From Magnaporthiopsis rhizophila (Eukaryota; Ascomycota; Sordariomycetes; Magnaporthales; Magnaporthaceae): a stretch of DNA of 64,000 bases. The stretch covers positions 151,110 through 215,109 of the forward strand of contig PYSS01000067.1 of the NCBI GenBank assembly GCA_003049465.1, in the 5' to 3' direction. The notes under the pieces were generated by a model. That model saw only the letters and a list, made by a program, of their open reading frames with translations. It was not told the origin of the DNA and did no database searches. The position numbers were made by a program, and so were the translations under genes. This document shows, piece by piece, positions 56,546-64,000 of this stretch (positions are counted from its first letter, which is position 1; each line of letters begins with the position of its first letter).

Positions 56546-58603
56546 TTCTTTTTCGGTTTTGGTTTTTTTTTTGGTTTATATCACTGTATAAAGTGCGGCC
56601 AGTTCCCCACAGCTCAGGCGTTTGCTGGGATATCTATCAAGGAGGATTAGCGGGGTTTGGTGGGTGGGCGGGAGCATATTGGACTTTATGGCATCATGTC
56701 CCTTTTTTATTTTCTTTGTCTTAATCTTCACTTCTTGGCCCGCCTTCCTTGACTAAACGTCACAAGGCTCGTGGCAGTCAGTTGGAGCTCGAGCCGAGAT
56801 TCTCTTGTTCAACTGTTTTTAGTGTAGTAATCCATCATCCACCTTCATCTTACCAACTTTTCCTCCATTGTGCCCTTGTCGACGCCGCCTCCTCGGCCTC
56901 AATTCCTTCTCCGGTTACGGTTTGGATTGTCCCGACTGTTTCTCTTGTGGGCCAGTTTCCCGTCGTCTTCTGCTCTGCTTTTTGTTTTCCGTCCAGACTT
57001 CAGGCCACTCCTTGGGCCTGGGCGTGACGGCACCTACATAAGCGACAGCTTCCCGTTTGCATTTTCGGATGGGGAACCTGCTGCCGAGAGACAAGGTTTA
57101 TGGTTAACGGTATGTAGGATGTAGGGCGCACGGGTCGTGGCTCTGAGGGAAATCCGTGCCGAGAGGCGTCACTGCAAAAGAGCAAGGGCCGTTTGGCGAC
57201 GCGGGTCGAGGGAAAGGCGAACCAAGCAGAGGCGGTCTGGAAAATACGGGGAAAAAAGTGCGGAAAAAAGGGAGAAGCGGAAGTCCAAACAAAGGATGTC
57301 GATGTTTATCTAAATGGCAGGGAGGTTACCTGTGTTTGCGTGGTTATTTAGCAGGTTCATCCATCCCTGTCGCCAGAGCATCATTGGTTTTTGTTGGCAT
57401 TTCCCGGCGGCCTGCGAATCCCCCACCCAAGCTTGGCAACTGTAGGCGGGCGATGTGGGCTTTTGATTTTGCCAGCACAGGAGGTGGGGCGGCGGGTTAG
57501 GAAGGAGTTCCCGCCGAACCCGCGTGTATTGCCCGAGCGGCTTCCAAAGGTGTGATATGGCTGATGCGTAGAGCACATCGTTACGAAAAAAAAAACATTC
57601 TGATGATGGCTCGGGCTAGGGCCCGCAACAGACAGGATGACAGGCCGGGCCGGGCGTCTGAAACGGCAGCCTCACGCCCGCGGCTATCTCTGGATTCTTG
57701 CCCAGCACGCTTCTGCGAATGCAGGATCTGGGTGACGTCAATCGTTTGTTTTCAAAAGAAGTGCACGCGAGCAGATGCCAAATCCAGCGGCTGGTGGAGC
57801 TCTATCAAGCCACAACGCAGGGGCTGCTGTTTCAGTTCTCCACCGAGCCAATAGCTTGTCACCACTAAGCTCCTCCCAGCCCCAGCGAAGAAACCGCAAA
57901 GAAAAAGCCGCATGCCGGCAAACCCTTGGACGCTGTTGTCTGATGTTTCTGCTTTGCAGCGCCAAGATTCCCATCTGTCGCGTCTTGTCCACCCTCCCGC
58001 CCGCCGTAGCAGGGAGCTGCTGCGCCGTTGCTTCTTGGCGGTCGCGGAAACGTGGATCTCAGCCACCGATGGGCTTGATCCTCGAATCTGAAATTCCCCA
58101 TTTGCTCATCTCGCATTTCCCATGCTTTTTTCGGCCCTTCTCCCCACAGCCACACAAATAGAGAGCTGGCTGGCTTGGCCAAGCCAAGCGCCTGCCGACA
58201 CTGTTTCCACGACGGATCGCCATGGGGCTCCTGCAACTGAGACCGGCCGGGCGGAGCCGCCGGGGGCCTATTGGCTAACTGGCTGGCTGGCTGGCTCCGC
58301 TGCCCGCCCTCCCCGTGCCCACCAAGCCCTTCCCCGATCTCTCGGCCCAGTTGGCAAAGCTTGAAATCTTTTGCCCGTCTCGGTACTGTTATATTTTGGC
58401 TCCCCTTTTCCTTCCTCTCTTCATCTTTTCCCTTCTTTTTTCCTTTTCGCCCACTTACCTTTCTTCTACCGGCAGCCGGCTACCGCTCTTTCTCGTCATT
58501 CTGTTCTGCGTTGAGCGCTGTTTCTTTGTTTTTCTTGTTTGCATCGTTCTTTTTGTTTGCCTTTGTTTCTTCTTTTCTGAGCACCCTTTTCTTCACAGCC
58601 AAC
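56546..58603. other. Intergenic region between the two single-pass membrane protein genes
   Basis: About 2 kb. The first 250 bp are T-rich 3' region. The last 250 bp (58350-58603) are strongly T/C-rich leader. A GGCT repeat lies near 58281-58296. No gene was recognised; the frames are chance. Confidence 0.5.
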
Positions 58604-60544
58604 ATGTACATTCCTCTAGGATCCGCTCCATCCAGCCTGGATCAGCTGGTGGGCGATCTCGAGCGGCGTCAGGCCCGAGGAGGCGCTGCCAGCGTCAAGT
58701 CTGCCTCGACTAACAACTCCGCGGCAAACTCAGTGCAGTCCAACAATACCAACTCTACGAGAGGTCCTGCTCGTGCTCAGCCTGCACCCGCACCGCGAGT
58801 TCCTGTTGGCCGACAGCCCCGGAGCATCGACGACATAGTTTCTGACCTCGAGACCCGTCAGGTTCGAGGAGGCGCAGCCAGCGTAGCTTCTGTGTCCACC
58901 AACGGTGGTGCCGCATCCGTCCAGTCCGCCAACACCAACTCGACCAGGGGCGCCCCTCAGCCCGCACCGCCAGCCCGGATTCCTGTGGGGTCCCAGCCAC
59001 GCAGTATTGATGAGCTTCTGTCTGACCTCGAGCGACGTCAGAGGGGCGGAGGTGCGACGAGTGTGGCTTCTGCATCGACCAACGGCCAGTCCGTTCAGTC
59101 CAACAACACCAACTCGACCGTGGCCCAGCCTCGGAGGGGCCCCGCTCGCAACGCAACGGCACCGATTCCCGTCGGGTCCCGGCCGCGTAGCGTCGACGAG
59201 CTTCGCTCTGACCTCGAGCGGCGCCAGGTCAGGGGCGGCGGCGGAGCCAGTGTGGCTTCGGCTTCTTCCAACAACTCCGTCCAGTCCGCCGCGAGCAACA
59301 ACACGAACTCGACTCGCGGTGCTCGTCAGCCCGCGCCGCCGGCCCGGATCCCCATCGGAGCCCAGCCCGCGCCGCCAGCCAGGATCCCCATTGGAGCCCA
59401 GCCGCGCAGCCTCGCCGAGCTCGTGGGCGACCTTGAGCGGCGGCAGGCGACCGGGCGCGATAACGCCAGCGTGTCGTCCGTCTCGACCAAGGGCAAGGCC
59501 AACAAGGCCCCGTCGGTCAAGTCCACCAAGGAACCCTCCAGCGCCACCCCTGCGCCTGTCGCTTCCTCTCCTGCTCCGCCGCCGGGAGTGCCCGCGCCTG
59601 CGCCTATCACTTCCTCCCCTGCCCTGCCGCCGCCACCGCCACCGACCGCCCCGACGTCGGCGCCTGCCACCACGACGGCACCGGCGGCCATCAACACGCC
59701 GGCGCCCGCTCCTCCCGTTGTCATTCCGCCCGTCTCAAGTGGAAACCCGGCGGTGCCTCCCGCCTCCAGTGCAAACCCGGTGCTGAACCCGGTGCGCTCA
59801 TCCGCCGCTCCCGTCATGGTCTCGCCGTCTCCTACCACGCTCGTGACCCGCGTGGCGTCGTTGCCTGGCGGTGGCGCCACTCCTATGCCCGATTTGCAGC
59901 TGTCGTCCTCGACCGACACGGCGGGGCCCATCGTGACGGCCCTGCCACCAGCCGGCGAAATCCCCAGCGGTACATCCCCGTCTCCACCCCCACCGGACTC
60001 GGCCAACAGCGAGATCGGGCCGCCAGGCGGCGCGTCCATGTCGACCAACACGATGGTCGGCGTCCTCTTCGGCTGCATCCTCGGCGCTGGCATCCTCGTG
60101 GCCTTCCTCATGGTCTGCTGCGTCCGCAGACGGCTGGCCAAAGCGAAGCGCGACTCGGACCTGGCCATGGCATCGCAGTACCCGAACGAGAAGGGTCCGA
60201 GGCCCCTCACGGAATGGGAGGACCGTCTGTATGGCTCCAACCGGAGCACGGGCGGCGGCTTCTCGGAAAAGGCCAAGAGCATCTTCGTCGTGCCCTGGAG
60301 GCTCCTCTCGGGCATCCGCGGCGGCCAGGAGCCGCCGCCGCCGCCACCGCCGGTGCTGCCGCAGCTGCCCCTGCCGCCCAAGCTGGGAGGGGATGACAGG
60401 CTGCGCTACTCGAAGCGGTCGACGGGCCTGACGTCGCTGGACGAGCCGCAGTTCAAGACCTACAACAACCTCGTCGGCCGCTCCAACCCCAAGAAGCCCG
60501 TTGCGTTTGACAACCCTTATTTCCAGAGGGACGATTGGAAATAG
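58604..60544 (+). CDS. Single-pass membrane protein with five tandem ERRQ-type repeats
   Basis: One exon, 646 residues. Residues about 5-300 consist of five diverged copies of a unit of 55-60 residues: a helix such as PRSIDELLSDLERRQ, a Gly step, then ASVASASTN and SVQSNNTNSTRG, joined by PAPPARIPVG linkers. A Pro/Ala/Ser/Thr-rich stretch (300-480) leads to one transmembrane helix (VGVLFGCILGAGILVAFLMVC, about 485-505) and CCVRRR. The cytosolic tail has a polyproline run and RYSKRSTGLTSLDEPQF at about 601, shared with the gene at 55307. There is no signal peptide at the ATG; the upstream frame is hydrophobic but has no ATG and is pyrimidine-rich leader. NxS/T sites in each repeat would be glycosylated if the N-terminus faces outward. 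I do not recognise the family and find no enzymatic domain. Confidence 0.85.
   Translation: MYIPLGSAPSSLDQLVGDLERRQARGGAASVKSASTNNSAANSVQSNNTNSTRGPARAQPAPAPRVPVGRQPRSIDDIVSDLETRQVRGGAASVASVSTNGGAASVQSANTNSTRGAPQPAPPARIPVGSQPRSIDELLSDLERRQRGGGATSVASASTNGQSVQSNNTNSTVAQPRRGPARNATAPIPVGSRPRSVDELRSDLERRQVRGGGGASVASASSNNSVQSAASNNTNSTRGARQPAPPARIPIGAQPAPPARIPIGAQPRSLAELVGDLERRQATGRDNASVSSVSTKGKANKAPSVKSTKEPSSATPAPVASSPAPPPGVPAPAPITSSPALPPPPPPTAPTSAPATTTAPAAINTPAPAPPVVIPPVSSGNPAVPPASSANPVLNPVRSSAAPVMVSPSPTTLVTRVASLPGGGATPMPDLQLSSSTDTAGPIVTALPPAGEIPSGTSPSPPPPDSANSEIGPPGGASMSTNTMVGVLFGCILGAGILVAFLMVCCVRRRLAKAKRDSDLAMASQYPNEKGPRPLTEWEDRLYGSNRSTGGGFSEKAKSIFVVPWRLLSGIRGGQEPPPPPPPVLPQLPLPPKLGGDDRLRYSKRSTGLTSLDEPQFKTYNNLVGRSNPKKPVAFDNPYFQRDDWK
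58640..59470 (+). repeat. Five tandem coding repeats of about 165-180 bp
   Basis: Units centre on the LERRQ-type helix near 58665, 58850, 59030, 59215 and 59440. The DNA is recognisably similar between copies, including CCGTCCAGTCC and AACACCAACTCGAC. The fourth-to-fifth linker also carries an extra 36-bp direct duplication (59327-59362 and 59363-59398) encoding QPAPPARIPIGA twice. Confidence 0.85.
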
Positions 60545-61580
60545 GCTGGGCCCATGGAGAGAAACCGCTAGATTGCTAGCTAGACTGCAGTTCTAACGTT
60601 TTGGTACAGCAGCAAGCATTGCATCCAGTCCTCACACCACCAACGAACGTGGTGTTACAGTCCTTACCAACCCACCCCCAGTCCCTGTACGTTCGTTTTG
60701 ACACAAACTCCTCGGTTATCGTCTCTGTTACTTTCCTTCCGAGGTTGTTGGGAGCCCGGGGACTTTTACCCTTACACCATAAAAAACCCCGTCCGGCGCG
60801 AAAAATAGACTTTGCTTTTTGGCCCACGGAGAGATAGGTGCTCTTGTAGCCTCTCGCTCCACCAACCCCTAACATCTGGATATGTTTAATGTGTTTATTT
60901 GGTAGTTATAAAAAATGCGATACAGGACGGGCTACCTTGTGTAGTGTTTCTTGGCCTAGGTGGGCATGAAAATGCCTCGCCGGATGCCTCCCTTGGCAGA
61001 GTCGCGGGCTTGTCAGAGGTTGGAAGGAAAGAAAGAAAAAAGGAAGCCACATGGGATAAAAAAAGAAAATAAAGAAAAAGGTTTTTTTAAAAAAAAAAAG
61101 AGCCGAGACGGTCGCAGGCCACGCCCTTGACTCGACGGCGGTGGCAACCTCGTCGGTCGCCTGAGCCGGTTTCAGGGGCATGTGGGGCGGCAGTCGCGGG
61201 GCCGGAAATAGGTCGGGTTTATGGTTGAGCTACCCATTGTAGGCACTATCGGGCGACGGCGAAACAGAGCCCGGTGTGGGATGATTATACGAGGATTCAC
61301 ATCTAAATAAATGATTGTATGTTCGTGTTCGGTATGTGGTATGTGGTATTGACGTCTGCTTCCGCCAGGAGAAATATGTACAAAGGCTAGAATCATAACG
61401 CCGAGGCCTCCAAAGCTGGCCGCCCTGGTCCGGGCGGCCATCCCGTCACTGCGCCACACAGGAAAATATAACAAAAAGAGTGGGGATCCAGGACTAATTT
61501 CCATGGCACTTCCCCTCCCTTTTCGACAAGAAAAGTCGAGCGAGCGGCTCGTCGGCTTCGCCACAGACGGTAGCGGTGGT
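60545..61580. other. Intergenic region between convergent genes
   Basis: About 1 kb of 3' flanks for the repeat membrane protein (plus) and the protease (minus). It has an A-rich tract around 61040-61100, and an (ATGTGGT)2-like short repeat near 61335. No gene or RNA seen. Confidence 0.5.
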
Positions 61581-63049
61581 TTAAGCAGTAGGGTTACCGT
61601 TGAAGGCAAGCAGGTTGACTGTGCCGGAGGGGATGCCCGAGATGATGCCGCTCTGGGCGGTGGAGGCGATGTAGCTGCAAAGGGCAGCCGGGCTGCGGGA
61701 GCCCAACAGGCCCAGGAGGTAGGCGCCAAGACCGGTGATGTGGGGTGTGGCCATGCTGGTGCCGGAGATGGTGTTCTACAGTGGTGAATGTACATGGTGA
61801 GCATCTCCCTTCGCGGAAACTAAAACAAGACTATATATTCCGGAGAGGATATGGTCACTTACGGTGGCGGAGTTGCTGCTGTACCAGGCGCTCGTGACGT
61901 CGGTGCCGGGGGCGAAAACGTCGACGACCGGGCCGTAGTTGGAGAAAGACGAGCGGGCATCAGTCCTGGTGGTGGAGCCGACTGTGCAGACGAGGGGCTC
62001 GTTGGCGGGCGAGGTGTTGGCGGCGTTGGTGTTGCTGTTGCCGGCCGCGACGGCCAGGAAGTGGCCGGCGTTGACGACGGCGCGGGCGGCGGCGTTGAGG
62101 GAGGGACTGTTGCCACCACCCAGGCTCATGTTGACGACGACGCCCTTGGGGCAGCTGCGCTTGGGCGAGTCGGTGACGACATAGTTGAGGCCCGCGATGA
62201 CGCTGGCGGTGGTGCCCCCGCCGCCGTTGTTGAGAACCTTGACAGCGTACAGGCTCGCGGCCTTGGCGACACCGTAGGTCGAACCTAGAGGAGATGTCAC
62301 GCGCGTTAGAGCGGCACGTGCAATCTTTGTTGTCCGAAGACGGAGAGGCATAGAGGCTTACCAGCGACAGTACCGGCGACGTGGGTGCCGTGGCCGTTGC
62401 CGTCGGTGGTGGCGCTGTCGATGGTGCTGCACACAGATATGTCAGTACGGGGTTGCCAGGAGGGAGAGGGCAGTACACAGGCAGGTCTGTCTTACTTGGT
62501 GGCCCAGATGGCACGCCCACCAAACTCGTTGTGGGTGACCCGGATGCCGGTGTCCAGAATGTAGGCGCAGACTCCCTTGCCGGCGGAGTCGTCGTACGTG
62601 TAGGAGGTCGAGCCAGTCTTCGAGCTGGAGAGGCGGGCAAGGCCCCAAGTGGCACCATTCTGGGTGACGTACGAGTTGATGCTCACCTCGGCGTTTTGCT
62701 CGATGTAGTCGACCTACGAGGATCCAAGTTAGCCCGATTTTACAACAGACGGCAGCTAGCCATGGCCAACCAGGAGTTGAAACATCAGATAGCGACCTAC
62801 CTCGGGGGAGCTCTCCAGGGCCTTGAGCTCGTCATCGCTGAGCTGAGCGGCGAAGCCGTTGAGGGCGTCGAAGTCGTGGGTCTTCTCGATACCCGACATC
62901 AGCTGGACGAAACCCTCGCTGAACGCCGAGACACCGCCATCCTTGAGCATGACAATGTAGGACCCGGGAATGGTTTTGCCGTCGCGAGCCTGCAGGACGG
63001 GTGCGGCCGCAGCCAGGGAGAGGAACGACAGGAAGACGACGGGACGCAT
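61581..63049 (-). CDS. Secreted subtilisin-like serine protease (S8A, proteinase K type) with I9 prodomain
   Basis: Five exons, 63049-62801, 62713-62496, 62426-62362, 62284-61863 and 61775-61581, all in phase, give 382 residues. Residues 1 to about 16 are the signal peptide (MRPVVFLSFLSLAAAA). An I9 inhibitor prodomain follows (GSYIVMLKDG to VDYIEQNAEV). The mature enzyme should begin near ATWGLARLSS (about 104), leaving about 279 residues, the size of proteinase K. The triad is intact: Asp137 in YILDTG, His168 in NGHGTHVAG, Ser325 in SGTSMATPH; the oxyanion Asn lies in AVAAGNSN. This family covers proteinase K and the cuticle-degrading Pr1 proteases, extracellular endoproteases for nutrition or host invasion. 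An upstream in-frame ATG at 63079 would add ten residues before the signal, so 63049 is preferred. A TATA-like CATAAATA is near 63250. Confidence 0.95.
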
Positions 63050-64000
63050 GTTGGCGGCAGGGATCAAGATGATGGACAAGACGAGAAGTCAGGGGCTCGT
63101 GATCAAAAGAGGCTGAACGGGGACAGAATCTCCGGGTTACGGCAGCCGTGGCAAGTCTTGGGAACGAAGATCGAAGCCGGAAAGGGGTTCTTGGCTGCTG
63201 GAGGGTAAATTAAGATAGATGAAGAGCAGCGGGATGCCGCTGCTATTTATGATCATCTCTGCCCTTTCCAAGGACGGCCGAGTCGGAGAATTCTGTTGCG
63301 AGCCTGAGTACCACCCTGTCTCTGCCCATGACTGAGATATCACCTTCCCAACATAGCTGTCAGGCCCGGGCGAGCGTCCACATGCTGACGGCGAGGATAC
63401 CGTCCTTCCTGACCGGACATAGCGCCCTTGCGGCAGCGGTGGAGGTCGTAGCTGGGACAGTGACGGCAAGCAGGGATCAAAGCGGCTGTTGATTGGGGCA
63501 AAGGCTATAATAGACTTGCGCAGGAGTCCCTGTGAGCTATCTTGATGCGGCCCCGTACTCTATTCGCTCGAGTGCGGAAAGAACGTAAACGCATGTGCCG
63601 CATGTGGAGCTCCGGGGGGCGGCGACGGGGCAAGGCGGGCGGGCTGTGTACAATAGGCGCAGTCGAGCCGAGGAGAGACTATCGATCGGTAAAGCCCAGC
63701 GGGGAGGGAAATCGGTGGTGCTGATCTCGTTCAGGGCACTGGTTGGCCAGCCCGTTCTTGGCGGGTCGGTGTCGTGATAATTGGGGTTGGTCTAAGAGGG
63801 CAGGTCGCGAGCGAGGCCGCGTTGACGTTGTTGACTAGCCTGCTTGCGAGATGCCCTCAGGGTCACATCGAGTCTCGGGGTGCTTGATCAAAGGAGAAGG
63901 TCGTGGCTTCGAGGGAGGAAAGATGCGGTTGCAGTGCAGCAGGAGGAGGGTCCGGCAGAGGACGCAGATAGAGGGGAAGGCAGAGACGAGGAAGGAAGCC
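63050..64000. other. Upstream region of the protease gene
   Basis: Promoter side of the protease to the right edge. Minus-strand CATAAATAG at about 63245-63253 is a weak TATA candidate, 195 bp above the ATG. No coding frame with recognisable content to the window end. Confidence 0.45.

Noticed and set aside
58271..58603. Hydrophobic upstream extension of the repeat membrane protein as a signal peptide
   Set aside because: The frame has no ATG there; its Phe/Ser/Leu content reflects a pyrimidine-rich leader.
58640..59470. RiPP-like (dikaritin) precursor with Kex2-processed repeats
   Set aside because: The repeats have RR pairs, but there is no signal peptide, the unit is long and disordered, a TM helix follows, and no UstY-type (DUF3328) gene is nearby.
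59326..60381. 351-codon minus frame opposite the repeat membrane protein
   Set aside because: Gly-rich shadow of the Pro/Ala-rich sense strand.
1..64000. CRISPR array, prophage, IS element or bacterial operon
   Set aside because: No spaced direct repeats, integrases, transposases or operon-like packing seen; spliced genes with long gaps show fungal nuclear DNA.

Overview
The window is nuclear DNA of a filamentous ascomycete (Pezizomycotina; Sordariomycetes is my best guess). The genes have short GT-AG introns of about 55-130 bp, pyrimidine-rich leaders, GC-rich third codon positions and long intergenic gaps. The families are typical of these fungi: HET-domain protein, PTH11-like receptor, ascomycete laccase ending in DSGI, NPS6/SidD-type siderophore synthetase and proteinase K-like protease. 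I see no bacterial operons, rRNA, convincing tRNA, CRISPR array or intact transposon.

Layout. 1-6.4 kb: 3' part of an AAA+ ATPase gene (+), a convergent HET-domain gene (-), and an SDR gene (-) broken by a one-base frameshift in a G run. 10.3-12.0 kb: a complete laccase (-), divergent from a small secreted protein gene at 15.0 kb (+). 18.0-21.4 kb: a long coiled-coil protein (-) whose last intron holds a 50-nt T run. 26.4-27.1 kb: a secreted cysteine-rich, effector-like protein (-).

29.7-42.7 kb is the centrepiece. A full-size ABCB transporter (-) and an A-T-C-dA-T-C nonribosomal peptide synthetase of the NPS6/SidD type (+) are divergently transcribed from a 2.3 kb shared region. That region holds three exact copies of ATCWGATAA, the site of SreA/SRE-type iron-responsive GATA factors. 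This looks like an iron-regulated extracellular siderophore locus: synthetase plus SitT-like transporter.

42.7-64 kb: gene-poor DNA with a possible degenerate gene, a 27-bp minisatellite and an assembly gap flanked by C runs; then a PTH11-like seven-TM protein (47.1-48.5 kb, +), an IFI6/IFI27-like membrane protein (49.8-50.4 kb, -), two tandem single-pass membrane proteins that share a C-terminal motif (55.3-56.5 and 58.6-60.5 kb, +), and a secreted S8 protease with I9 prodomain (61.6-63.0 kb, -).

About half the window is intergenic, with many homopolymer and microsatellite tracts. Functions are read from motifs and remembered family knowledge; no search was run. Exon borders come from reading splice signals and checking that reading phase is kept.
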